A stretch of 64,000 bases of DNA from Xenophilus sp. AP218F (GTDB taxonomy: Bacteria > Pseudomonadota > Gammaproteobacteria > Burkholderiales > Chromobacteriaceae), in the NCBI GenBank assembly GCA_002213445.1, contig NJIE01000008.1, positions 124,001 through 188,000 of the forward strand, read 5' to 3'. Below the pieces are notes generated by a model. The model did not search any database. It saw only the letters and a list, made by a program, of their open reading frames with translations, and was not told the DNA's origin. The translations under genes were made by a program, and so were the position numbers. This document shows, piece by piece, positions 43,842-53,273 of this stretch. Numbering within the stretch: the stretch's first letter is position 1; each line of letters starts with the position of its first letter.

Positions 43842-43885
43842 ATCCCCCCCTTATCCCGCGCCAGGCCATGCCGTTTAATGGCAGC
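43842..43885 (+). promoter_or_regulatory. phage bipartite C-tract element, copy A
   Basis: ATCCCCCCCTTATCCC (43842-43857) followed after 19 bases by AATGGCAGC; TTTAAT (43874-43879) would be the -10 box. It shares its C-tract, TTATCCC and spacing with copies at 50130, 63073 and, more weakly, 58485. It lies right before the packaging genes. Confidence 0.5.
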
Positions 43886-44848
43886 ATGGCCACAAAGCGC
43901 GACCTCTCCAAACCCCTGGAAACTGTATCCTTCCGTTGCCCCCATTGCCGGCATACCTTTGATGTCGAGCCGGCGCGAGTAGAGGAGGCGGCCGACCAGG
44001 AGCACCACCCCTTCGCCTATTTCTCAGCTTGCCCGCTGTGCGGCGAGGAGGTCGCACAAGCGCCGTTTCACAAAGCGCTGGTGAAGGCCTGGGCCAATGC
44101 CACCGGTCCGCGCACACCGGCCGGCAAGGCAGCCAGCGCCAAGAATCTGGAAGGCCACCCCACGGCTGAAGAGGCGCTGCGAACTCGGTTCAACGCCATG
44201 AAGCACGGGATGACGGCGGAGACGGCGCAGTATTTCCCGGCGCGGCCCGGCAAGTATCCCGCTTGCAGCAGCTGCGACGTGGATCACGGCTACTGCGCGT
44301 CGCAGCCTGCCTGCATCAAGCAGACCCAGCTCTTCATGGTGCACCACGCCGCGTTCGAGCAGCGCAATCCCAAGCACCTGACGCCCATTTATTCCTCGAT
44401 TCAGGCCAGCATCACCGCGATCATCCAGCAGATCCTGCAGACCATCATCGCGGACGGCGTGAAACTGGAAGCACCGGCCTGGGCGGTGACGCGCGAAGGC
44501 GAGATCGTGATCGGCGAGTACCAGGATTTGGAGACAGGGCAGACGCGTCGGATTATGGAGGTGAAAGCTCACCCGCTGCTCAAACCGCTGCAGGAATTCC
44601 TGTCCCGCAATAACCTGGCGCTCTCGGACATGGGCATGACGCCGAAAGCCATCGAGCAGGAAGAACAACAGATGGGCCGCCTGGCGCCGGCCGGCGACGT
44701 CCCGCGCACGCTGTCCCTGGAGGACTACGCAGCCAAGCAGGCCGAGTCCATGGCCGCCCTCAAAATCTTGGCAGATCGCGCCAACGCCCGGAAACAGCGC
44801 GATCCGGTGCTGATCGAATACCAGCAGCAAAACGGGGGCGAGCCGTGA
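43886..44848 (+). CDS. cysteine-rich phage protein, possible small terminase subunit
   Basis: A 320-residue protein starting MATKRDLSK (an ATG at 43868 is an alternative). It has CPHCRHTF and CPLCGEE near the N-terminus, a probable zinc ribbon, then CSSCDVDHGYC and QPACIK, a second Cys cluster, and an all-helical C-terminal half. The segment HGMTAETAQYFPARPGKYPA occurs in phage proteins located just upstream of a large terminase, so a DNA-recognition (small terminase) role is likely by position; I cannot name the family. The end overlaps the terminase gene. Confidence 0.6.
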   Translation: MATKRDLSKPLETVSFRCPHCRHTFDVEPARVEEAADQEHHPFAYFSACPLCGEEVAQAPFHKALVKAWANATGPRTPAGKAASAKNLEGHPTAEEALRTRFNAMKHGMTAETAQYFPARPGKYPACSSCDVDHGYCASQPACIKQTQLFMVHHAAFEQRNPKHLTPIYSSIQASITAIIQQILQTIIADGVKLEAPAWAVTREGEIVIGEYQDLETGQTRRIMEVKAHPLLKPLQEFLSRNNLALSDMGMTPKAIEQEEQQMGRLAPAGDVPRTLSLEDYAAKQAESMAALKILADRANARKQRDPVLIEYQQQNGGEP

Positions 44849-46503
44849 GCGGAGAGCGCACCAGCGCCGCCCAGCGCATCAAGGTGCAGCACCGTGCCGA
44901 GGCCGAGGTGATGCGCTATGCCCGGCCGGACCCGGCCACCGGCATCAAGCCGCATGCGCTATGGGCCAAACACGTGCACAACGTGGACCTGGACCCGATG
45001 CAGGTGCTCAAGATGCTGGAGATGGACGCCAACCCCAACACTGTAGATTTCAGCTGCCGGCGGACGGGCAAGACCGCCGTCAAGGAAATGTACGCGCTGG
45101 AGTTCCTGGCCACGACGCCATTTCAGGAGGAAGGCATCGTGGCCCCGCGGCTGCAGCAAAGCCAGACCAACATCACCTATCACCTGGACGCCATCCGGCG
45201 CAGCGACATCCTCACCGGTTGGATAGCCTACAAGAGCGGGCGTCCGCAGCTGGCGGACCTGAAATACCAGTTCGCCAACGGCAGCAAGGCCAGCTGCTAC
45301 GGCATCATGTCCCAGATCGACGGCGACGGCATCAGCTTCGCCAGCCTGGAGGAGACCGACGACATGCCGGCTGACCGGCTGTTTTCCCGCTTCCTGCCCA
45401 TGCTTGGCTCCGCGCGTCGGCTGGGTGTGGACCAGGGCGTCAGCTTCAAGCCGCAGATACGCATCACCGGGGTGCACAAGGGTGCGGACGTGTTGTCCCA
45501 CCTGATCGAGACCGGCGGCTACCACATCCTGCCGCCGGTGGACGTGTACCTGGGCATCGAGCTGGGCATCCTCAACGAGGCCTTTGTGCTGGAGATGCAG
45601 TCCCAGCTGCCGGAGGCGGAATACATCCGCCAGTTCCTCTGCATAAACGCCGCCGCGCAAAACTGGATCTGGGAGAAATACATCCGCCGCGCCATGGCGG
45701 TGGGCTTGCAAGCCGGGCTGAACCCGGCCGGGCCACTGCCGGGCCAGCGTTACCGCAAGCGCGGGCTGCTGTCCTTCGGCTATGACCACAGCGGCCACGG
45801 CGAGAGCGCCCACGCCTCTTGTTCCGCGCTGGCGGTATGCGAGCAGGTGGGCAACTTCATTACCTTCCCCTATGTGAAAACCTGGCCGGCCGGTACCGAC
45901 GACGCTGTGGTGGAGCGCGATCTGCTGGGCTTGTGGGAGTACTTCCGCCCTGACTACGCCATGGGCGACGCTTACGGCCTGGGCATGCTCACCAGCCTGA
46001 ATGACCGGCTATTTGCCCAGGGCCTGACCGAGGTGGATCGCCGCAGCATAGGCGAGGGCCAGTCCACCGCCAGCACATGGCAGCACTGGCCGTTCGCGCC
46101 GATTCGCTTCGAAGGGATGACCAAGCACAGCATGGCCAGCGCGCTGCGCGCGGCCTTCCACAACGGCCAGGCGGCCATCCCGTATGTGGATGACGGCACC
46201 GATGCCCTCAAGGCCAAGAACCACGCCAACACCCACTGGGGTCCGTCCGCGCTGGACCAGGTGCAGGCCGACGCCAGCGACTGGGGGCGCTTCATCCGCC
46301 AGCTGGGCAATATCAAGTCCAAGCCAGTGCAGGGCGCCAGCTACAACAGCTACAAGATGGCAAACCCGAAGATTGGCGATGACCTTTTCGACGCCGCCAG
46401 CGCCGGCGTGTGGGCGCTGCTTACCCGCGGCGTGGCCAGCTACACCCCAACGGTGATAGCCAGCCGCGCCATGACAACCGAACAACTGCTGGGGATGCGA
46501 TGA
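44845..46503 (+). CDS. phage terminase large subunit
   Basis: A 552-residue protein with the ATPase Walker A variant CRRTGKT near residue 74, a Walker B-like FASLEETDD around residue 170, and a nuclease-like domain with LLSFGYDHSGHGES and YAMGDAYG carrying acidic residues for metal binding. It packages phage DNA into the procapsid by ATP hydrolysis and cuts the concatemer or headful. Length and layout resemble Mu-like/B3-like terminases. It overlaps both neighbours by four bases. Confidence 0.82.
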   Translation: MSGERTSAAQRIKVQHRAEAEVMRYARPDPATGIKPHALWAKHVHNVDLDPMQVLKMLEMDANPNTVDFSCRRTGKTAVKEMYALEFLATTPFQEEGIVAPRLQQSQTNITYHLDAIRRSDILTGWIAYKSGRPQLADLKYQFANGSKASCYGIMSQIDGDGISFASLEETDDMPADRLFSRFLPMLGSARRLGVDQGVSFKPQIRITGVHKGADVLSHLIETGGYHILPPVDVYLGIELGILNEAFVLEMQSQLPEAEYIRQFLCINAAAQNWIWEKYIRRAMAVGLQAGLNPAGPLPGQRYRKRGLLSFGYDHSGHGESAHASCSALAVCEQVGNFITFPYVKTWPAGTDDAVVERDLLGLWEYFRPDYAMGDAYGLGMLTSLNDRLFAQGLTEVDRRSIGEGQSTASTWQHWPFAPIRFEGMTKHSMASALRAAFHNGQAAIPYVDDGTDALKAKNHANTHWGPSALDQVQADASDWGRFIRQLGNIKSKPVQGASYNSYKMANPKIGDDLFDAASAGVWALLTRGVASYTPTVIASRAMTTEQLLGMR

Positions 46504-46733
46504 GCTACGGCAAATACAAACTGGCCCGGCCGGCCGAACAACCCAAGCGCGCGCCGCCGCCGTTGACGCCGGCCCAGCGCGCCCGCGCGGCGCAAATGCG
46601 CGAGTCCTGGCTGGCGGCGTTTGGCGACGACAGCTTTATCCGGGAGCTGCACGAGGCCGGGCTGATAGACGGCTGGCGCAATGTCCTGTCCGTCACCCCG
46701 ATATCAGAGGAACCCACCCATGGCGATACTTGA
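46500..46733 (+). CDS. small phage protein between terminase and portal
   Basis: A 77-residue protein whose ATG overlaps the terminase stop (ATGA). It is basic and proline-rich at the start (LARPAEQPKRAPPPLTPAQR), then one helix RAAQMRESWLAAFGDDSFIR. Its end overlaps the portal start by 14 bases. No family recognised. The coupled arrangement implies a real gene made with terminase and portal. Confidence 0.55.
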   Translation: MSYGKYKLARPAEQPKRAPPPLTPAQRARAAQMRESWLAAFGDDSFIRELHEAGLIDGWRNVLSVTPISEEPTHGDT

Positions 46734-48102
46734 CTCACTGCTGGCCCGCTTTGGCCGACGGCTGCCGCAGCCCGCGGCTGGCGCCAATGCCGCCGCGGCG
46801 GCGGAAACCACGCTCCCCGATGAACCGCAAGGCCAAACCACTGAGACCGGCCGGCGCTCCACGCCGGAAAACCAGATCCGCTCGATGTACCGGCAGATGG
46901 CGGTGGACTACGACCTGCGCGCTGCCATCATGGACATCCGCCAGATGGACAAGTCGGACGGCCGCGTCAAGCGCATCCACAACCGCGTGGCGCGCGACGT
47001 CACGCGCGGCGGCCTGGTGCTGCTGCAGACCGACCCGGCCAGCCAGATACAGGGCGAATGGACCCGCTTTGTTCAACGCCTGCAGCTGGCCCGGCCGGAA
47101 AAGCTCAAATCGGACGCCCGCGGCCTGCTGATGGAAGGCAACCTGCCCATGCAGTGGGTGCTGGACGTCGCCGGCAACGTGGTGGCGGGCGTGCGCATGC
47201 CCACGGAAACCATGCGGCCCAATGTCGGCATCAATGGCCAGTTTCTCGATCCGCGCGCCGCCTACACCCAGATGGACCTCACCGCCGGCGCGGCGCTGGC
47301 CAGCTTCCCGTTGTGGCAGCTCACCCTGGTGCGGCTGGACCCGGACAACTTCGACGATATGGGCGCGCTGGGGCGGCCGTTCCTGGACGCCAGCCGGGAG
47401 ATCTGGCGCAAGCTGCGCATGACCGACACCGACCTGGTGATCCGCCGCAAGCACCGCGCGCCGCTGCGCCTCTCCCATGTGCTGGAAGGCGCGACGGAAA
47501 GCGAGCTGCAGGCCTACCAGGACCGGGTGGAGGCCAACAAGGAGCTGATCCAGACGGACTTCTACCTCAACAAGAAGGGCGGGGTTACAGCCATGCAGGG
47601 CGACGCCACGCTGGGCGACATCGGCGATGTGTTGTACCTGCTGGATTCCTTCTTTGCCGGCACCCCCTTGCCCAAGGGGCTGATGGGCTACACCGACGGC
47701 ATGGCGCGCGACATCCTGGAAGACCTCAAGCGCGACTATTACGACGAAGTGGACCAACTCCAGGACACGCTGGCGTGGGTGTACGAGTTCGGCTTCCGCC
47801 TTCAGCTGCTGCTCCGGGGGATCAACCCGGACGCCGAAGCCTTCCGCGTGACGTTTGCCGAGCGCCGCACCGAAACCATGACGCAAACCGCCGACCGCGC
47901 ATTGAAGCTCAAGGCGCTGGGCCTGCCGCAGTCCATGGTGTGGGAAGAAATGGGCTACAACGCCGCCGACGTGGAAGCCCGGCGCGAGAGCGACGCCCGA
48001 AACTACGAACCCTACCCGGACGCCGGCGCGACCACGGTGAAGATCACCCCCGGCAACGGCCGCAAGGGGGAGTCGGCAACGGACCTTGGCCATGGCCAGT
48101 AA
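46720..48102 (+). CDS. phage portal protein
   Basis: A 460-residue protein of the gp6/SPP1-like or Mu gp29-like portal group: MYRQMAVDYDLRAAIMDIRQ, FVQRLQLARPEKLKSDARGL, VGINGQFLDPRAAYTQMDL, and the long helix RVEANKELIQTDFYLNKKGG. It forms the dodecameric ring through which DNA enters the head. The ATG at 46720 is chosen over an upstream in-frame start because GAGG stands before it. Confidence 0.78.
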   Translation: MAILDSLLARFGRRLPQPAAGANAAAAAETTLPDEPQGQTTETGRRSTPENQIRSMYRQMAVDYDLRAAIMDIRQMDKSDGRVKRIHNRVARDVTRGGLVLLQTDPASQIQGEWTRFVQRLQLARPEKLKSDARGLLMEGNLPMQWVLDVAGNVVAGVRMPTETMRPNVGINGQFLDPRAAYTQMDLTAGAALASFPLWQLTLVRLDPDNFDDMGALGRPFLDASREIWRKLRMTDTDLVIRRKHRAPLRLSHVLEGATESELQAYQDRVEANKELIQTDFYLNKKGGVTAMQGDATLGDIGDVLYLLDSFFAGTPLPKGLMGYTDGMARDILEDLKRDYYDEVDQLQDTLAWVYEFGFRLQLLLRGINPDAEAFRVTFAERRTETMTQTADRALKLKALGLPQSMVWEEMGYNAADVEARRESDARNYEPYPDAGATTVKITPGNGRKGESATDLGHGQ

Positions 48103-48982
48103 TCTGGAACGCGCCGCCGCCATCCGCGCCGCCACGCTGACGGCGGTGGAGCAGCGCAACCAGCTGGCCGACGATGCGGTGCAGGACCTGATCGAGATCT
48201 ACGACGACGCCGGCGACGCCATTGTGGAGCACATCCAGCGCGCCGCCGACCAGGACGACCGGGTGACGCTGGACAGCCTGCAATCCGTTCTCTCGCACAT
48301 CCGGGAGCAGCTGCAGCGCCTGAACGAGCGGCGCGACGGGCTGCTGTACCGCCGCCTGGACGCCGCGGCGCAGGTGGGGGCGGGCGTGTTTGCCGGCGCC
48401 CTGCCGGATTCCCAGCTGTTTGCCGTCAATCACGCCGCCGTATCGTTTGTGCGCGGCTTTGTCGCCGCCGACGGCCTGCAGCTGTCGGACCGGCTATGGC
48501 GCATCAACCGCCAGGCGGCGCAAACGCTGGCCGACCATATCCAGTTTGCCGTGATAAATGGAGAAAGCGCGCACCAGGCCATGCTGCGCAGCATGGGACG
48601 CGGCGAGGGCGTGCCGGACGACATCGCCCACGCCTACAACGGGGCCAAAGCCGGTCAGCTGGGTCGGCGCGTGCGCAGCCTGATGACCGGCGAGGCGGAC
48701 CCGGTGAACGGCAAAGGGGTGGTGTACCAGGCGGAGCGGGTATTCCGCACCGAGATCAACCGCGCCCACGGCGAGGCCTACATGGGCGCCGCCTTCCAGA
48801 CCGATGGGGTGGCGGGGGTGCGCTTCATGTTGTCGCCCAACCACCGGGTCCGCGACGTGTGCGACCTGCACGCCACCGCCGACAAATACGGGCTGGGGCC
48901 GGGCGTCTACCCCGACCGCGCCAGTTGCCCGTGGCCGGCGCATCCGAATACGCTTAGTTATGTCGAAGGCGTATTTGCCTAA
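48092..48982 (+). CDS. MuF-type phage head morphogenesis protein
   Basis: A 296-residue protein. The first half is helical; the C-terminal half has the MuF fold: VFRTEINRAHGEAYMGAAFQ, then RFMLSPNHRVRDVCDLHATA, and YPDRASCPWPAHPNTLSYVE with conserved Cys/His that may bind metal. MuF proteins (Mu gp30, SPP1 gp7) associate with the portal and enter the capsid. The next gene is AT-rich cargo, a position where phages often carry effector genes with MuF. Confidence 0.8.
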   Translation: MASNLERAAAIRAATLTAVEQRNQLADDAVQDLIEIYDDAGDAIVEHIQRAADQDDRVTLDSLQSVLSHIREQLQRLNERRDGLLYRRLDAAAQVGAGVFAGALPDSQLFAVNHAAVSFVRGFVAADGLQLSDRLWRINRQAAQTLADHIQFAVINGESAHQAMLRSMGRGEGVPDDIAHAYNGAKAGQLGRRVRSLMTGEADPVNGKGVVYQAERVFRTEINRAHGEAYMGAAFQTDGVAGVRFMLSPNHRVRDVCDLHATADKYGLGPGVYPDRASCPWPAHPNTLSYVEGVFA

Positions 48983-49036
48983 GGCCGCTGCTGGGCCGGT
49001 AGGCGTGCTTCCTTCATCTGAGTTCGTTTTTCTTGT

Positions 49037-50119
49037 ATGATAAATGATTCAAGCGTAACGGTTGATGCTGCCATGGACATTAAGTGCGAAAGTAAAACTC
49101 AAGAAGATTTTGTAAGAGTGATTGATATTGACAAGCTTGAGGTGGGAGACATCATTCTTACTACTTCCGAGGAGAGTATAAGTACGTTGATTAAAACGGT
49201 AACGGATAGTGATATTTCACATGCTATGGTTTATTTGGGTGGCGGATCGGTTGTCGATTCTACTGGCGATGGTGTTCATGCACGAAATTTACAGAAAATG
49301 CCATATCCAGAGTCTTGCGCAATCTATGTTTTAAGAATGAATGAAGCTTTGACAGAGAAGCAGTTTGAGAAAATTGAGATTTATGCAAGATCGAATATCG
49401 GAACTGGCTATTCGATGGGGGAGGCAGGGTTATCAATTTTTGATGTTGAGAGCGGAGGATCAAGAAAGCAGTTCTGTTCAAGACTGGTTGCGCGAGCCTT
49501 TGAGGAGGCCGGCATTCGGCTGGTTAAAAACCCCAATTATTGCACGCCAGATGACTTGAAACAATCTTCTCTTTTGAGTTTTGTTGATGGAGTAATTCAA
49601 TCTATTTCGATGGCTGATTTCAGATCTCGTGGCAAAGACAGCGTTCAGGAAATGCGAGATGTAACTAAGGCGCTTTTGAGCGAGATAAGAAAAATCGCTC
49701 CTAACGTTGAAAGCATCAATGATATTAATGATTTTCTAATTGGTAACTCGAAAATGGATGGGGAGATTGCGCAGATTTTTGTTAAATCTGGCTATCTTGA
49801 TCTTTGGAGGAATGATGAGGCTTTGTATCCCTGGCGTTACGACCTTTTAAAGATTGTGGATTTTTATGAGTCTGGCAACAAAAGGCTGGAGCTGATTAAG
49901 TATGCGCGTGAAAGTGTGGCACATATAGAAGAAGGTGGTTTCGATCATTGGATAGTGTGTGCTCGAGGTTATTTTTATGCGTACAAATATTATGGTTTTG
50001 AAACTTTTAAATTATTGGCGGAATTGTATAGCAATCTTGAGAGCCAGCTTAATCGGCGACTTCTTTGTGCAAAGTATGTTGTGGAACAAGCGAAAAAGGA
50101 TGTGAGTGCTAGTATGTAA
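49037..50119 (+). CDS. AT-rich cargo gene: YiiX/NlpC-P60-like protein inserted in the head block
   Basis: A 360-residue protein with base composition and codon use very unlike its neighbours, marking recent insertion. Residues about 28-180 match the permuted NlpC/P60-type (YiiX/YebB-like, DUF830) fold: KLEVGDIILTTSEESISTLI, DSDISHAMVYLGGGSVVDST (His), and GGSRKQFCSRLVARAFEEAG (Cys). These permuted papain-like proteins are predicted amidases, proteases or acyltransferases. The C-terminal 180 residues are a helical domain I do not recognise. No signal peptide. It could be delivered with the particle beside MuF, or act on host lipids or wall; both are inference. The start is uncertain: ATG 49037 or 49072. 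Confidence 0.65.
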   Translation: MINDSSVTVDAAMDIKCESKTQEDFVRVIDIDKLEVGDIILTTSEESISTLIKTVTDSDISHAMVYLGGGSVVDSTGDGVHARNLQKMPYPESCAIYVLRMNEALTEKQFEKIEIYARSNIGTGYSMGEAGLSIFDVESGGSRKQFCSRLVARAFEEAGIRLVKNPNYCTPDDLKQSSLLSFVDGVIQSISMADFRSRGKDSVQEMRDVTKALLSEIRKIAPNVESINDINDFLIGNSKMDGEIAQIFVKSGYLDLWRNDEALYPWRYDLLKIVDFYESGNKRLELIKYARESVAHIEEGGFDHWIVCARGYFYAYKYYGFETFKLLAELYSNLESQLNRRLLCAKYVVEQAKKDVSASM

Positions 50120-50129
50120 TTGAGGTGTA

Positions 50130-50173
50130 ATCCCCCCCTTATCCCACCATCCCCCCTTGCTTACCCTGCTAGA
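50130..50173 (+). promoter_or_regulatory. phage bipartite C-tract element, copy B
   Basis: ATCCCCCCCTTATCCC (50130-50145), 19 bases, then CCTGCTAGA; TACCCT at 50162-50167 takes the -10 position. It follows the AT-rich cargo gene and precedes the protease/capsid gene by 35 bases, the place of the I-gene late promoter in Mu. Confidence 0.5.
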
Positions 50174-50207
50174 AACCGCGCATCCGCGCGACTCTGGTAG
50201 GTAGGCG

Positions 50208-52772
50208 ATGCAATCACCCCGACACTTCAAACTCTCCCAACAGGCGGCCGGCCAGGTGGTGCGGCTGCTGGCCGGCATGGCCGACATGCCCGATGGCAAG
50301 CCCACTAGCTGGGTCACCATCACCCGCGAGGGTTCGTTTACCGATCCTCGCTACGGCCGTTTCGAGATCACCCGCGACATGCTGCTGGCCATGGTCCGCA
50401 ACTTCGAAGCCGGCGTGGTGGGTACGGATATCTTCCTAGATGTAGACCACAAGCCCGGCGACGGAGCCGCCGCCAAGATTCTCCGGCTGGCGGTGGAGGG
50501 CGGCCGGCTGCGCGCGCTGGTGGAGTGGACCGACTTTGGCCGCGAGGCGGTCAAGGCCCGCGGCTTCCGCTATCTCTCCGCTGAATTCTCCGAAAACTGG
50601 CAGGACAACGAACAGGGCCGGCTCCACGGCCCCGTCCTGCTGGGTGCAGGCCTCACCGTGCGTCCGGTGATCAAGCGCCTGGACCCCGTCGCGCTGTCGT
50701 GTGATTCCGGCGCGGACATCCCCGTACTGCTCCACCCGGAGCTGGCACGAACCCTTCTTTCCGAGGCGAAAACCACGATGAACAAGCACCTGAAGGCGCT
50801 GCTGGAAGCCCTGGCCGCGCGCAAACTTTCCGAACAGGCGGTGTCCGCCGTCAAAACCCTGGCCGAAACCCAACTGGCCAGCATCACCGACGAGGCCCAG
50901 GCCAAGCAGCTGTGCGAGCAGCTGGAGCAGGCCGCCGTCCAGCTGTCCGAACAGCTGGCCAAGCTGCCGGCAAACGGCCCGGCGCCGGTGATCCAGCTGT
51001 CCGTCGGCAATGGCATGGACCCGGCCGGCGTGAGCGCGGCCGTGGCCAAGGCGCTCGCCGAGCGCGACACCGCCGCCAAGCAACTGGCCGAAACCACCGA
51101 AGCCAAGCGCAAGCTGCTGGCGGATGCCATCCATGCCGCCGCGGGCCTGGACGATGCCACCAAGAAGGCGCTGGCAGAGGCCGCCGCCGGCGTGATCACC
51201 GCCGACACCACCGACGACCAGGTGCGGGCGCTGGCGCAGATGCAAATCGACAACGCCAATGCCGTGGCCGCCGCCCGCCAGCTTTCCGCGCTGGGCTATG
51301 CGCCGGCAGGCAGCCCGCATATCGAGGTGGTCAACGACACCACCAAGAAGCTCAGCGAGGTGTACCGCGATCATCTGTCGCGCTCCAACAGCGCCAGCCA
51401 GCTGCATCTGGACCCGAAGGCGGTGCTGCCGCCGTTTGCCCAGAGGGTGCTGGCCGAGTTTGACCGCCTGCACGGCCATAAGCTGGATGCCGAGCTGAAG
51501 ATGCTGGCGCAAGGGCAGGGCACCATGGACGTGGGCAGCGCCGCGCTGCCGGTTGGCGTTGTGCGCGAGGTGATCCGCGAGGCGCTGTCCGATCTCAACG
51601 TGCTGGAGCTTGTGCAAACGCTGACCGATTTTTCCGGCGCGGCCACCACCCAAATCCCGTATGAGCTGCGCGACATCAGCCAGGTGATGAACGACGGCAT
51701 TGTGTACGAGAGCCAGCCTATCCCGTTTGCCGGCATCAGCCAGGCAATGGATACCGTTTCCATCACGCCGATGAAACTGGCCCTGTCCATCACCAACGAA
51801 GTGCAGTTCTTCACTCGCGCGTCCGCTCTGAATTGGGATGCGCTGGCTCGCAACATCGAGAGCAACGCCCGCGTGCTGCGCGAGCTGGTGGCGCGCCGCA
51901 TCTGCAACGAGCTGCAGCGCGCGTCGGACAGCTACCTGGCTATCCCGATCTCCAACGAAAACATCACTGCCCAGCTGACCGGCGGCAAATCGCTGATCAA
52001 GCTGTCCAGCTGGCCGGTGGTGCGTCCGTATCAGGCGCGAGACCTGCAAGGCAACGCCGTGGGCCTGCCGGAAAACCCCATCACCGTCACGCTCAATTCC
52101 GTGCAGATCAAGCAGTGGGACGGCAGCGGCAAGCAGCCGGCTGGCATCTACTGGCGCGTGATCAGCTTCAACCTGGGCACGCTGCAATTTGTGGACCAGT
52201 CCGGCCAGCCGGTGGCGCCGGCCGGCACCGGCACCAATGTCGTCAGCTACGCCGCGGCCAGCAACGTCACCCGATTCGATTTGGACCCGCAAGGCGGCGT
52301 GTCGCAAGAGAAATGGCTGAACGGCCTGCTGCAGAAAGTGGGCCAGCGCAAGGCCATGATGAGCGGCCAGCGATACGTCAAGCCGGAGTTCCTGCTGATG
52401 TCGCCCACCCTCAACGACACCGCCAGCAACGCCGAGCAGTTTGTGGCGAGCATGAAGCGCAACGGCAGCGACACCAACGCCCAGGGCGACTTGGCGGCGA
52501 TCAAAGACATCCCGGCCTGGGGCACCAACGCGCCGGGCGTGGACCTGGGCGACGAGCGCATCCTGATGGGCCAGCGCAATGTGCTGGGCTACACCATCGC
52601 CAAGCCGTTTGTCACCGGCGAGCCCTTCGAGCTGACCAACGGCAGCGGCCAGCCTATCGGCAAGAAAGCGGCCTACGGTGAGGAGTACAACGCCATCGCC
52701 GTGCCCAAGCCGGTGCGCAACCGCTTCACCAGCGTGATCGTGTACTCCAGCTCCGCCCGCGCGGCCCTGTAA
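50208..52772 (+). CDS. fused prohead protease / scaffold / major capsid protein
   Basis: An 854-residue polyprotein. Residues about 1-190 match the Mu I-type prohead protease (WVTITREGSFTDPRYGRFEI, VDHKPGDGAAAKI, FRYLSAEFSENW). Residues about 195-370 are a charged, Ala/Gln-rich helical scaffold region. Residues about 400-854 are a HK97-fold-type major capsid protein (LPVGVVREVIREALSDLNVL, then VARRICNELQRASDSYLAIP). In Mu the protease/scaffold (I/Z) and capsid (T) are separate genes; here one frame covers all. The capsid would have to be freed by self-cleavage. No stop or frameshift lies between the parts. Confidence 0.8.
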   Translation: MQSPRHFKLSQQAAGQVVRLLAGMADMPDGKPTSWVTITREGSFTDPRYGRFEITRDMLLAMVRNFEAGVVGTDIFLDVDHKPGDGAAAKILRLAVEGGRLRALVEWTDFGREAVKARGFRYLSAEFSENWQDNEQGRLHGPVLLGAGLTVRPVIKRLDPVALSCDSGADIPVLLHPELARTLLSEAKTTMNKHLKALLEALAARKLSEQAVSAVKTLAETQLASITDEAQAKQLCEQLEQAAVQLSEQLAKLPANGPAPVIQLSVGNGMDPAGVSAAVAKALAERDTAAKQLAETTEAKRKLLADAIHAAAGLDDATKKALAEAAAGVITADTTDDQVRALAQMQIDNANAVAAARQLSALGYAPAGSPHIEVVNDTTKKLSEVYRDHLSRSNSASQLHLDPKAVLPPFAQRVLAEFDRLHGHKLDAELKMLAQGQGTMDVGSAALPVGVVREVIREALSDLNVLELVQTLTDFSGAATTQIPYELRDISQVMNDGIVYESQPIPFAGISQAMDTVSITPMKLALSITNEVQFFTRASALNWDALARNIESNARVLRELVARRICNELQRASDSYLAIPISNENITAQLTGGKSLIKLSSWPVVRPYQARDLQGNAVGLPENPITVTLNSVQIKQWDGSGKQPAGIYWRVISFNLGTLQFVDQSGQPVAPAGTGTNVVSYAAASNVTRFDLDPQGGVSQEKWLNGLLQKVGQRKAMMSGQRYVKPEFLLMSPTLNDTASNAEQFVASMKRNGSDTNAQGDLAAIKDIPAWGTNAPGVDLGDERILMGQRNVLGYTIAKPFVTGEPFELTNGSGQPIGKKAAYGEEYNAIAVPKPVRNRFTSVIVYSSSARAAL

Positions 52773-52808
52773 CCCAGCCGGCCCGCCGCCGGCGGGCCGC
52801 ATCACCGG

Positions 52809-53273
52809 ATGCGACACATGAAAATCCCCTTCTACAACGACACCGACCACTACAAGACTATCGGCACTCAGCTGATCCCGCCGGGCGAAATCCGCGAGGT
52901 GGACGCCAGCCTGCTGCCGGACTTCTCCGCGGGCGATCTGGGCCTGGACGACGACGCGCCGGCGCACATCGTGGACGTGCTGCTGGCCGGCCCGCTGAAT
53001 GAGCTGTTGGCCACCCTGCCGGTATTGGCGCGCGAGGACCTGGAACAGCTGGGCGAGCGCGAGCAGCAAGACGGCCAGCGCGCAGAGGTGCTGGCCGCCG
53101 TCGCCGAACGCCTGCTGGCGCTGGCCAGCGCCGCCCAGGGCGAGCCGGGGCAGGAAGCCGCGCCCGTGGTCTTGGGCGTGGATCTGGCCGAAGGCGAAAG
53201 CCAGGTGAGCGTTGTTGACACGCAGCTTGGCGCCGACGGCGCGTCCACGGCAGCCAAGGCCCGCAAGAAATGA
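52809..53273 (+). CDS. phage head protein of unknown function
   Basis: A 154-residue acidic protein starting MRHMKIPFYNDTDHYKTIGT; the first 50 residues look like a small beta domain with PPGEIREVDASLLPDF, the rest a Glu/Ala/Gln-rich helix. By position (right after the capsid gene) it could be a head decoration or head-completion protein, but no family is recognised. It overlaps the next gene by four bases. Confidence 0.6.
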   Translation: MRHMKIPFYNDTDHYKTIGTQLIPPGEIREVDASLLPDFSAGDLGLDDDAPAHIVDVLLAGPLNELLATLPVLAREDLEQLGEREQQDGQRAEVLAAVAERLLALASAAQGEPGQEAAPVVLGVDLAEGESQVSVVDTQLGADGASTAAKARKK

